64,000 nt of DNA. It comes from Medicago truncatula (taxonomy: Eukaryota > Streptophyta > Magnoliopsida > Fabales > Fabaceae). Shown here piece after piece: positions 47,971 to 59,224 of the stretch. Location: contig NC_053049.1 of the NCBI RefSeq assembly GCF_003473485.1, positions 8,556,001 through 8,620,000 on the forward strand, given 5' to 3'. Below the pieces are notes generated by a model. The model saw nothing but the letters and a program-made list of their open reading frames with translations. It ran no database searches and was not told the DNA's origin. A program made the position numbers and the translations under genes. How positions within the stretch are numbered: the first letter of the stretch is position 1; each line of letters opens with the position of its first letter.

Positions 47971-50777
47971 ATGGTTTGTAATCAAAATTTGAAGAATGCT
48001 ATCATAGCAATATTAGTTCCTCTTCCATCAATCATCTTCTATCTCACATTCCTCAACAACTATCACTCATCAATTTCCATCCCAAACAACCCTTCTTTTT
48101 TCTCAACTCTATGGACATGGTGCTATCACCACCCTCTTCTCTTTGCCAATGCTCTCTTCTTCTTCAATGTCAATATCATCTTCTGGCTCATTGGTCAAAT
48201 CCAATCTAGTCACTGGGTACATACAAATCCAATCTTTCATCATATTAATTGCATTCGTCCCACTGACAGAGACACCTGACACAACTATGACACCGACACA
48301 TTAACACTGATCATTACTTGAGAGAATCACATAATTGAATGTAATTACATCGGTGGCAGACTTGTCGGACATCAGACAAACACATATTAATTTGATATTT
48401 GATTAGAAGTGTCGTGCTGCTGCAGAGTACTAATGTGATTGAAAAATTTAAAATTTTGCTAATTTAAACGACCCAGTTGATTAAATGATTCAATTTTTAA
48501 ATTTTGCTTTCTGAGTATGTATAAAGTTGACATTTTTATTGTTAGTGATGATGCAGTTGATTGATCCATATTGGACAGTGATTCCTGTGATGCTTGTTCA
48601 TTACTATGCAACACACCCTTTGGCTCAATATGATTTGTGGAGGTCTAAGATTGTGATTTTGTTGACTTGGGTTTGGAGTATTAGACTCACTCATAATTAC
48701 TTTAGACGTGAAAAATGGCAATGGGGTGCTAGAGAAGATTGGCGTTTCACTCAGATGAGTCAACAATATGGAAAACTTTGGTGGTGGGTTTCATTTTTTG
48801 CTGTTTACGTCTCTCAGCAGGTTGGTTTTTGGTTTACTTTAGCAACTTGAACATGTTTGATGAATTGTCTGTTTGGTTTAATTTTTGGATAAATAATCAA
48901 TTTGGTCCCTGAAATTGTAGAACTGTATCAACATAATCTCATACATTAATAGTAATCCAAAGTGATCCTTGAAATTGCAAAATGCTAATCAAATCCGTTC
49001 CTTTGTTGGTAGTGATATGGACTAAAGTGACATTAAGTTGGTAATGTCGGAGATGCAAGTGAAAATAAGTGAATAATGTCTGGGATGCATTTGATATCAG
49101 ATCAGATTATGAAAGAGGGACATATTTGATTGAAAATTTTACAATTTTAGGTCTTATTTTGAATTATATATAATTTGGAGGACTAAGTTCCTGCTTAGTG
49201 GGATTTGACATGTTCCGGTGTCCAACACCAACAGATTTGGTTACAGTTATTAATTATTTCTATTTTTTGGTGTTAAGGGGTGACCTTTAATAATGTGCTA
49301 ATTATCTGTCTGCACATGACAAATTTTTTCGACGTAATACTTCCTCTGATATAAAATATAAGCAATAGTTAGTCAAAAAAAATTGATATATTTGGTTCAA
49401 AATTTGGTCCAAATACATCAATTTTCTTTGACTCAATTTTGCTTATATTTTGTAACAGATGGAGTGTTTGTGTTACAGTAAAAACAATTATACAATTAAT
49501 AGATCCAGTCATATCTATAAAAAAATAAAACAGACTCTGTCAAATGCACTAAATTCACTTCTTGGCTCACTGAAAAGTAATGGCGATAAAAACATTTCAT
49601 AGGATTTTGTGTGTAATCGACATTGTTATAACATTGTTAATCGTTCCCACATCTTTCACTGGAAGTTGTTTTAGAACAATTAATAACTAGTTTGTGTGTG
49701 CGCTCGCATGTGTGTGTGCACTTGCGTGCGTGCGTGCGTGCTCACGTGCGTTCCTGACTAATAATAAAAATAGACAACCAAGTTCAAATTTCACACACGT
49801 CACTCAAAATGGACGGCATGCCGATGCCTATGTGTTAGCGGTGTTTTTTATGTCTCTATCTGTATCAATGTTTTGTTGATTGTGTCTTCTGAATTTGAAA
49901 TGCTACTTTTTTCTAACAATAAAATGGACATAGTTCTGTGAAGAATTGATTTCTGTAGGAGAGTTGTCTGAGACGTAGTTTAGACAATCTTGATAAAATT
50001 AATATCATTGTGCTATGGAAACTCACATTGAATTCGAAGATATGCTCACAAGAGTTGCTTTTTTCCATCTCTTAATCTTCTATATTTCCTTCTGTCAAAA
50101 AAAAGAAATCTATATTTCCTTTGTGTTAGGTCTGTTATTTTTCAGCAGCAGAATCATGTAAGCTTTTTGTTATTGTGAGTTGTTAGTCAGGAGAGTGAAT
50201 TTGAATTGCAATGGAAATCAACACGGAATATTTTTCTGTTTTTTTTAAATCTTGTGATTTGTGCATTGAAAATGTTTTTTCTTTTGTTTTGTTGCAGATA
50301 TTTTTGATTGGATTGTCCCTTCCTTTATATGTTGTGCACTTTGTCAACAAGCCTTTGAGTATCTTGGACTTGGTGGCTATTGTTGTTTGTTTAAGTGGCA
50401 TTGTTATAGCATACTTTGCTGATACACAACTCCATGACTTTATGAGTAGAAACAACCAGCTGAAAGGCCTTGGTAAACCTGTAATCCCTGTACTTGACAC
50501 TGGCCTATGGTATTACAGCCGGCGTCCGAATTACTTTGGTGAGACGCTGTGGTGGTGGGGACTGGTTGTGTTTGCATGGAACCTTGGACATGGATGGACC
50601 TTTATTGGAGCTTTGGTTAATACCTTTTGTTTGGCTTATGTGGCTAGGCTTGTGGAGGACAGAATGTTGAAACAAGAGAGTAGAGCAGAAGCTTTTAAGC
50701 TTTATCAGAAGACAACTTCAGCGTGGATACCTTGGTTCAAGTCATTTCCTTCGGATGTTAAAAATAAGAATGCTTGA
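47971..50777 (+). CDS. DUF1295 membrane protein, steroid 5-alpha-reductase-like
   Basis: Exons 47971-48216, 48557-48820 and 50298-50777 join in phase 0 to 329 residues. Several hydrophobic segments span the protein (AIIAILVPLPSIIFYLTFL, LLFANALFFFNVNIIFWLI, IFLIGLSLPLYVVHF, LVAIVVCLSGIVIAYFA). The C-terminal signature GLWYYSRRPNYFGETLWWWG is typical of DUF1295 and related steroid reductases and methyltransferases of the ER. The natural substrate in plants is unknown to me. Intron 2 (48821-50297) holds a Stowaway MITE and a GT/GC-rich tract. The start MVCNQNLKNA is supported by its copy in the duplicated unit. Confidence 0.88.
49338..49468. mobile_element. Stowaway-type MITE in reductase intron 2
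   Basis: The left end ACTTCCTCTGATATAAAATA is the inverse of TATTTTGTAACAGATGGAGTG at the right. The inner arms (AAAATTGATATATTTGG / CCAAATACATCAATTTTC) also pair, making a near-complete hairpin of about 131 bp. Confidence 0.75.
49694..49752. repeat. Alternating purine-pyrimidine tract
   Basis: GTGTGTGCGCTCGCATGTGT-type sequence with GCGTGCGTGCGTGC. It is unusually G+C rich and alternating for this intron. Such tracts can adopt Z-form DNA; function unknown. Confidence 0.7.
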
Positions 50778-52018
50778 TGTTTTTCTTAATGCAATGTTTT
50801 TTTTTTTATTGTAGTAAAATTTTCATGTTTGTATCCTGCAGTGTTGTATTGTTTTCCTTGTTTATTTGATAGAATCATGATTTGTATGTGTTCTAGTATG
50901 TAACAGCGATACTTTAGACTGTGTACATGCGTTTGATTGTTCGACACATCCGACAAGACATTAACACATGTGGCAACATACAATTACTTTTATTTTCTTA
51001 AAATATTATATTTATTTACGTGTTTGTGTCGTGCCTGATGTTTGTGTATGTGTCAGTGTCTAGACATGTTGGTTGCATGATATATTTGTATACATTTTAT
51101 CTATTCTATTCTATTCTATATATCTTTGAATTCTAAACTTAACTCATTCAAATGCTAGGATTGTGACCATGTTGTACTTCTAAGAAACTTTCTCCCACTA
51201 TGAACAACTTGGCATCCTCTTTTATTCTATCATTAAAGAATTGATTAATTCTCAATTTTATACCTGTATATTTTATGCTTTTTTTTTTTTTGAAGAAAGT
51301 ATATTTTATGCTAATTGATTTTTTTTTAACAAAGTCAAAATGGTATTATATAACCACAATATCAATTCTAAAAGTACAAGGCGTGCCTAAGAGACCACTA
51401 AAAAATGTACAAAGTGTAGTATTGTCGAAACATAAAACAAGAAGCAGTTAGCCAATGCCCAAACAAACTAAAGGGCTCGACCACCACCTCTGCGTATCAA
51501 AAACAAATTTGATTTTTTTTAGCTTTCAACCAACCTAAAGACAACAATTTAACCTTATCCAACAATTAGGGATGGGAGTTACAGCTCAAAATAAGCTCAA
51601 TCCAAAGGGGTCTTAACATATCTGCAAAAATTATTCAAAAAATATATTTCAATGTTCTTAACATTTCTTATAATTCTTTGTCAAAAAAAAAAACATTTCT
51701 TATAATTCATTAAGCATAATTAAACCAATTTTAATTTAATAGGAACTAAATTTGCGTGCCGAAATTTTTTATAGGAAACAAAATATGTCACTTTTTTTTT
51801 ATGATGGCTAATAACAAAAATGAGTATATTTATAAGAACTAAAAACTTATTTAACCCTATAAATAATAACATGCAAGTTATTTATGGGTCCTCTAAAAAT
51901 TTTCTTCAACTTTTATTCCTTTAAAAGTTTTTTATCTTCACTTTTGGTCCTCCTTTAAGGTAAAACTATGTTGAATTCATATTTTTGATTAAAATTTTGC
52001 AAATTATAAGAACCTCTC

Positions 52019-52113
52019 TCAGTCCTCGTGAGCTTAGCTCAGTTTGTATGGACAATGCATAGTACATGCAAGGTTCAAGATTCAACCTCGGCCACCACCA
52101 AAAAAAAAAAAAT
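52019..52113 (+). mobile_element. tRNA-derived SINE
   Basis: It starts TCAGTCCTCGTGAGCTTAGC, with box A like AGCTTAGCTCAGTTTGTATGG and box B like GGTTCAAGATTCAACCTC. It ends GGCCACCACC plus an A-run. It is flanked by AACCTCTC (52011-52018 and 52114-52121). This is the clearest copy of the family. Confidence 0.88.
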
Positions 52114-52792
52114 AACCTCTCCCAAAAAACATTAGATTTTTTTTAATAAAACATGAATTTTTATTTTTTTTGGTGGTAAAAAAATTCAAATTTAATTTAT
52201 ACTTTGTCAAAAAAAATTAATTTATTTTGGGAATAATTTTTACAATAATCTACTCATTTCTGCACAATTTCATTAAAAATACAAAAATTAACTTTAAAAC
52301 AGCGATAAAAAATAGTGATTGAAAATTTTGTATGGACTAAAAGTTGAAGAATAATTTTAGAAAAATTAAAATGAAAAATTGATATATTTAGAGGGACCAA
52401 AAGTATATTTAAACCTTTATTTTTTTTAAAGTGATTTTTCTTTTTAAAAAAATATAAACGGGACGACTTTTGACTCTAAGTCAATCCCTTCAAAGAACAT
52501 ACAAACCAAATTCACGACTTGTATGTATGCAGCGTGTCTTCAGTCTTCAGTCAAGTCTGGTTGGCGCACGCGTTACAGACTTACAGTACATTAATTTTTC
52601 CACTCATGGTTCTTGAACTTTATCATCATTAACCGAAACAATGACAGACAAGTCCCTAAGATATGTTCCTTGGAAGAAGTAGGAAAGTGAAAGGGAAAGT
52701 GATGAGGAAAATATGAAGAAAAAGTGGTTGATTATTTTAATATTACGTCGTTAGAATTTTTTGTGCAGTAAAAATTTAAAGATTTTCATTTT

Positions 52793-52796
<4 letters not shown>

Positions 52797-52837
<41 letters not shown>
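52797..52837. repeat. (TA)n microsatellite in phosphatase promoter
   Basis: About 40 bases of TA dinucleotides some 80 bases upstream of the first phosphatase ATG. The second gene copy lacks it. Confidence 0.95.
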
Positions 52838-52838
<1 letters not shown>

Positions 52839-52915
52839 ATAAACAGACCCTCAAACTCCAACTCAACAAGTTTAGATTTTAATTAGTATTAGCCACTTGA
52901 ATTATCAAAACAGTG

Positions 52916-54490
52916 ATGAATTTGAGTAAAAAATTTAATTTTGACACCAAGAGAGAAATGAGTTTGAATTTTATGATTTTGGTGATTATGGTATCATGGT
53001 TTTGGTCAATTCCTACTACTACATGTGCCTTGGCTGCAAAACAAGAAGAGAATCATAAACTGAGGTTTGATAAAAATGGTGAATTCAAGATATTACAAGT
53101 GGCAGATATGCACTATGCAAATGGAAAGAATACACTTTGCTTAAATGTCCTTCCTTCACAAAATGCTTCTTGTACTGACCTCAATACTACTGCTTTCATT
53201 CATAGGATGATCCTTGCTGAGAAGCCTAATCTTATTGTCTTCACTGGTATTCTTTAATATACTTGTTTAGTTTTTGGTTTCTAGTTATCTTTTATTCATA
53301 ATTGTTTCTCCTTTTACCTTTTGTTTAATATAGTTTTTGGATTTTTGTTCATATGAGATAACCAATTTTGCAAATTTATTTTTTGGTATGACAGGAGATA
53401 ACATCTATGGTCATGATTCCTCGGATTCGGCTAAATCGATGGACGCTGCATTTGCTCCTGCAATTGAATCAAACATTCCTTGGGTGGCTGTTTTAGGGAA
53501 CCATGACCAAGAAGGATCACTCTCTAGGGAAGGTGTGATGAAATATATTGTTGGATTGAAAAACTCTTTATCTAAAGTCAATCCTCCAGAAGTACACATC
53601 ATTGATGGTTTTGGGAACAATAACTTGGAGATCGGTGGTGTTCAAGGTACTGTCTTTGAAAATAAATCAGTTCTCAATCTATACTTTCTTGACAGTGGAG
53701 ATTATTCCAAAGTTCCGACGATTCCTGGTTATGATTGGATCAAGCCCTCACAGCAACTTTGGTTTGAGCGAACGTCTGCTAATCTTCGGGTACTATCACA
53801 TTAGCTTATACCAAATTATCTAGTTTCTCTTTATTGTTTAGTATCTGACTTCACTCTTTATTTATTCTGCAGAATGCATATATAAAAGGACCGGCGCCAC
53901 AAAAAGAAGCTGCTCCTGGTCTTGCATACTTTCACATCCCCTTACCGGAATATGCAAGTCTTGATTCATCAAACATGACAGGTGTGAAAATGGAAACATA
54001 TAGCGGTGATGGCATTAGTTCTGCGTCGGTGAACTCTGGTTTCTTCACAACCTTGGTCGGAGCAGGAGACGTGAAGGCCGTTTTCGTTGGCCACGATCAC
54101 CTGAATGACTTCTGCGGCAAGCTAATGGATATACAACTTTGTTATGCTGGAGGGTTCGGATACCATGCTTATGGAAAGGCTGGATGGTCTCGGAGGGCAA
54201 GAGTGGTGGTAGCTAGCTTGGAGAAGACAGATAAAGGAAGCTGGGGAGCTGTCAAATCAATTAAATCATGGAAGCGCCTCGATGATCAGCATCTTACTGG
54301 AATTGATGGTGAGGTCCTATGGAGCAAGAGCACTCCCGGTAAGATATCATGTAATACTGCTTGGAGTATACTCTTTTTCATGTTCTTATAAAATTATGAT
54401 TCTTTTAATCTTATGCTGTCCTTGGACTAATGGTCTAGTTTGGTTTTCATTACAGGAAGTAGTGGAAAAAAACAAATTGGTGGAAATTAA
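52916..54490 (+). CDS. Purple acid phosphatase, PAP28/29-like (copy 1)
   Basis: Exons 52916-53246, 53395-53789, 53873-54338 and 54456-54490 join to 408 residues. A signal peptide (FMILVIMVSWFWSIPTTTCALA) suggests secretion. Metallophosphatase ligand blocks are visible: ADMHY (Asp64, His66), GDNIYG (Asp112), GNHDQEG (Asn146, His147) and GHDH (His316, His318). PAP28/29-type enzymes are small PAPs, often named 'probable inactive', which would hydrolyse phosphomonoesters at the cell surface if active. The start MNLSKK is preferred over the GTG one codon upstream. It is followed about 6 kb later by a sister copy. Exons 2 and 3 are nearly identical to the sister at DNA level. Confidence 0.92.
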
Positions 54491-55655
54491 GAGTTTGAAA
54501 GAAATGCAGTGCAAGAGAAATATTGGTGTGTATTCACATTACATGATTACTTATACAGATTTTTATTCATAAAAATTGGAAACTCTAAATATACATATCA
54601 TGTAATTTGAAACTGCAATAGAAGGCTGAAGATTACAAAGAAGAAATGAAGTTCATTAACTACTTAGGAGTATTGCATTAATTTGAAGTTTATATGTATC
54701 GCCTTAGAACCAAAAAGAATTTGAACAACTAAATCAGAATTGTTTTTTTGGCCTCAAGGGAGTAATCAAGTTAAATTAATTCAAGGGGAACTCTAATAAT
54801 ATTGATAGAAACATAAGACTGCAAAAGGATTCATCTAATTTTTTTTGGGTAAATCAAGATGTTTTTCACACATATTTCTGAAGACTAATTTCTTGAAGTA
54901 ATTGAGATTCATTTTAATTGAAATATTTTAAAACACATTGTTTTAGACACAGTCACGTAATTAACAATTCATGTTGGTATGCGGTATAGGTTTGCGGTAC
55001 GCGACATGAGACGAATTCTTATCATCTTAGCGATGTGTCTAAAACATATTTAAAGAATCCAACTATTTGTCATTTGTGTCATGCCATGCTTAACGGATTA
55101 TTATCATTTTAGTTATCCTAAAATTCACCCTTATATATCTATTGTTAAACGTATAAGGGTGAATTTAAATATTATTGTCCTTAAAGTTATGAGATGAATA
55201 TCTTTTTGGACGTTATTCCCTTGGTAGCAGCAATAGATAAAATCAGCTCAAACAATTCTAAAATAATAATAATGATATTTTATATAATCAAAGTTATATA
55301 TAAAACTAAGTTAGAAGAAGAACAAACTATAGGATTACTCTCAACTAGTCACAAACACTCACTCTCACACAGTGGCGGATCTTGATATCATTTTTTGGAG
55401 GTGCCAAATATTTGTCGAATATATATTAAAACGTTTCAAACAATATACAATATTGTAAACTGGTGTGAAGGTGCAAATGTTTGATTGTAACATAAAGGAT
55501 GCCGGTTCAATTCCTACTGGGAGATATTTTTAGTATAAAATATGAAGAATTCGGTAAAAAAAATATAGAAAAAGGGTGCCAAGGGATCAAACAACACAGG
55601 ACCATTTACATAACCGCTGGAACAACAACACATTACTGTTAATATCATGCTCACA
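54491..55655. other. Junction between duplicated units
   Basis: No gene. About 54540-54800 is similar to 62395-62830 downstream of phosphatase copy 2, and about 55125-55335 is similar to 63075-63655. An unclassified insertion (about 55371-55611, starting CAGTGGCGGATC and ending ACCGCTGG) splits sequence that corresponds to the reductase leader. Confidence 0.55.
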
Positions 55656-55683
55656 CACAACATTAGATCAAAACCAAGACATA

Positions 55684-56885
55684 ATGGTTTGTAATCAAGA
55701 TTTGAAGAATACCGTCATTGCAAATAAATGATCATATAACATAATAGTAGGGCTAAGATAAAGTATGGATGGTTTTGCTAAACTAGCAACCAAATTAATT
55801 TTCCTCCTAATGAACTCAATCTTGTAATACGAAAATGTTAATAATTTGTACCAAAAGAGGAAGAAAAGAAAATGATTGATAATTCCTTTACATTGCCTAA
55901 AAATACCAAACACTCCATTTATGTTCATAAGTAAACGTAACAAAAGGATTAAATAAATAGTGTATAATTATTACGATAATTGTTGTATCATGGTCAAAAT
56001 GAAAGAAATGGAGAAACTTCTTTGTGCTTATCTCTCCAAATGGAATAAATGGAGGGAAGAAGGTATATCATGCGCAATTACATCGATTATTTCATTTGTT
56101 CAAGATAACTGACATATATTTTCGACAAATGTTTTTTCATATTGTTGACTAAATGATTAAAAAATTCAAACATCTATAACTTATGTCACATTACGTTTAT
56201 ATAACAAGACTTGAATCCCCAATAAAAGAAATAAGATTCAAGTCATGAAAAATATGGTTAAAAGTCAAAAGAGAAGACCGTACCAACTTGTCTAGCCAAA
56301 TCCTTCAACAGAGTTTCAATAAAGTTGATAAATAATTTGCCCTAAAAAATATCCTTTCAAACAATTTACAAATCCTAAGAGCATCTACAATGGTGAGGTC
56401 TTCACCATTTAAGACCTAGTACCTAATAGGTACTCCCATTGTGGGAAAATTTTTTTGGGGGTCTTCTAAAACATGAGGTCTAACTTAAGACCCCATCTTT
56501 AAGTGGTCCTCACACACTTTTTTATTAAAATAATATAATAGTGGTGGAATTTAAATGATTAAAAGTTAGTGGTGAGACCCATTTAGACTTTTTGTTAGAA
56601 GATCTCCATTGAGTGATCGAGTACCTATTAAATACTGTTATTATAAAATAATAAAAAAGTGATGTGTAGAAGTAAGACCCACTTAAACCCTTCAATTTGA
56701 GGATCTCCATTGTGGATGTTCTAAGACACTATTTTTTTTCCCACATGATTGTGTGATAGAACTTGCAAATCTAATTGTTGTCTTGGACATGAATGGACCT
56801 TTATTGGAGCTTTGGTAAATACCTTGTGTTTGGCTTATGTGACTAGGCTTGTGGAGGAGAGAATGTTGAAACAAGATATACTTTT
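55684..56885 (+). pseudogene. DUF1295 reductase pseudogene (copy 2)
   Basis: Two pieces remain. The first, 55684-55723, reads ATGGTTTGTAATCAAGATTT and corresponds to the start of exon 1 (MVCNQDLKNTVIA). The second, 56784-56876, matches exon 3 (HEWTFIGALVNTLCLAYVTRLVEERMLKQD). Between them lies sequence like 47265-47500, which belongs upstream of the gene, so the copy is rearranged as well as deleted. A Harbinger-type MITE is inserted before the second piece. It cannot make a reductase. Confidence 0.85.
56379..56721. mobile_element. PIF/Harbinger (Tourist-type) MITE
   Basis: A 343-bp element with ends GAGCATCTACAATGG and CCATTGTGGATGTTC, flanked by TAA on both sides (56376-56378 and 56722-56724), the target preferred by PIF/Harbinger. 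It has no coding content. It sits inside the reductase pseudogene. Confidence 0.85.
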
Positions 56886-59224
56886 ACATAGTTGCATATT
56901 GATATCCAGTGAATGGCTAAATCCCCAACCTTGATATATTGGCATGAATGCTGATCAACATAATATCTTACACCCAAGTTAAGGAAATATATATTTCTTG
57001 GTCACCTAATCTTATTTATTGGCTAGTGAATAACCTGCAAATACCTATACTATCTATATTATTGTGGTCTGGCTTACTATTCATTCACAACGGACCAATG
57101 ATTAGTATCACGGACAGAATAGGAATGGTAATTTATAAGACAGGTGGCAGATGGAAGCTAGTAAATAATAAAGGGTTGTCAAATATTAACAATGGGTACA
57201 ACGTAACATGATACAGCTTTATTATATTATTGAACACAAATAATATTTTATCTCAAGAGGAAGAATTATATTATGAAATAGAGAAATGATATTTGAACAT
57301 CCATTTGGTGATAATTTTTGGGACAATTTTCTCTCTCATACTCATATCATTTTTACTTTATCTCTCTATTGTTTTGGTTTCCATGCAAATACTTATTTTT
57401 TCTTTGTAAAATATGATTATCACATAAGTTATCAACCAAATAACCAAATTGGTTGTTCAACGGTGACTTTTCAATCCAATAACTATTTGTAAAACATCCT
57501 CACACGTAAGTGTATAGTTTTTAAATGCAATTAATTTTGTCTTACATTAATTACATATTTGTATTTTTTTTTATAAATTTGTTCGACATGGACTTTGAAA
57601 TCATTCCTCTATCCTAATGCTAAATATTTCTTCTTTTTTTGAAGAAAACTTTTATATAATTCAAATGACTTGTTAATGAATCCCAACCTTACGGGGGATT
57701 TTACTATGGAGATTGATTGTTTTATAATAGTTATACTTAAATCCAAGTGACAAAAACTAGAGATGCATACTTGTGATGATAGGTGAATATTTTACTAAGA
57801 TGATCAAACCAACTTCTCACTTTTGTTTATTATGGTACGTATCCATCAATATAAGTCATTTAAGTAAAAAATTATCTCACTTTATATGTTATTTTACGGT
57901 ATGATAGCTCGTGAGAGGAATAGACACTTGTTGCATGATTATCATCACACAGTTCTAATTGCATTTTCAAACTTGCTTGAGTGTGCCTTTTGGGCATATC
58001 CACAGTAGCATGTTAACAAGAGTTAGAGGCGGGGCCGGACCTTGTGGTGTGCAAGGAGCTCAATGGAACTGAGCCTCCTCAAAGTATGAGCTTTAAAAAA
58101 AAAATTATAACTCAGTAGTACTACCCCACTAAAAAAAAATTATTTTCTTTCTCTCTGATACCACGCGTTTCATCACTATCACTCCATCATACTTTCATTT
58201 TCTTCTTCCCTGATTTGATTTCCTTTTCCTCTTATGTTGTCTTGTTTTAGGCCTATTCGAATTAGGTCATCTTGCTTTTGGTGTTAGGTGTGTGTTTTTT
58301 TGGGAGGGTGGTTTGAGTTTGAGGTTTCTTATGTATACGGTAGTGATTTTCACATTTGCGTGTATGCATATATACGATACCTTGTATTTATCTTTTAAAA
58401 AATTTAAATAGAACATTGTTCTTTTAAAAAAATTACGTTTTTATTTTATTAAGGATCTCTTTTGACTTACAGGATCGAACTTTCAGATTCGTAAGAACGG
58501 CCCTGGTTAGAGGCATAAGGCTCGAAATTTATTTAGAGTTTTATTACAATATATATAGTCCAAAAAAGTCATATATTGTTAAAGATGAAAATGAATATGC
58601 AAAGCATATTTCTTCAAAAAAAAAAAAATATGCAAAGCATATAAAAAAGATTCTTTTGATACCAAAATAAAAAAAATAAAAAAAAAAACACTTAAAATAG
58701 GAATTGGATTAGATGATGTTGATTTGGATGCAATCATGATCAATCTCTATCTTTAAATCGTTCGATCAAGATCAAATGATAAAAATCTTAAATTCAATGT
58801 TAAAATTTGAACAATCCGATCTTAATCGAAACAACATTAAACTAGCCAACTAATTGTCTTCATGAAGTTGTGACTGAAACTCAATCTCTTAAAAAACCAT
58901 ACAATCCAAATTCATGTCTTATATGCAGTGTTATCAGTCAAGTCCAGTTGTCACATGCATTACAGTACATTGAATTTTGCACCAATTAATCTGAACCTTA
59001 TCATCAACTAAGACAAAGACATGTCCAAGATAAAAAGATTTCTTCCTTGTTCCTTGTTTTACAAAGCAATCATGTTTTGTCCTTTTTCTCTCCTCAATAA
59101 ATAAAATCACTTTACTTTGCTTCTTTCACCACTATCATCATCATCCATATACATAGCCCACAAACCCCATTTCAACAAGTTTAGATTTTGATTAGTGTTA
59201 GCCGCTTGAATTACCAAAACAGTG
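56886..59224. other. Spacer and promoter of phosphatase copy 2
   Basis: No gene is supported. It contains a hAT-like element at 58031-58506. The last 350 bases resemble the promoter of phosphatase copy 1 (AACAAGTTTAGATTTTRATT near 59178). Confidence 0.55.
58031..58506. mobile_element. hAT-like non-autonomous element
   Basis: A 476-bp element starting GGGGCCGGACC and ending AACGGCCCTGG, with a perfect 8-bp target duplication TTAGAGGC (58023-58030 and 58507-58514). The 8-bp duplication and GGGCCGG ends suit the hAT superfamily. It has no transposase. Confidence 0.82.

Larger units (their letters stand above)
50778..52915. other. Spacer between reductase and phosphatase genes
   Basis: It holds the reductase 3' UTR, a SINE (52019-52113), a (TA)n tract (about 52797-52837) and the phosphatase promoter. 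The promoter part 52450-52915 is similar to 58870-59224 ahead of the second phosphatase gene. Confidence 0.6.

Noticed and set aside
48890-49200. Possible MULE-like remnant in reductase intron 2 ('ttggtccctgaaattg' phrases)
   Set aside because: Phrases resemble the ends of the small MULE, but no paired inverted ends or duplication could be fixed.
55371-55611. Possible hAT-like element starting CAGTGGCGGATC and ending ACCGCTGG
   Set aside because: The ends are suggestive, but no matching 8-bp duplication flanks them, so it is only mentioned as an unclassified insertion.
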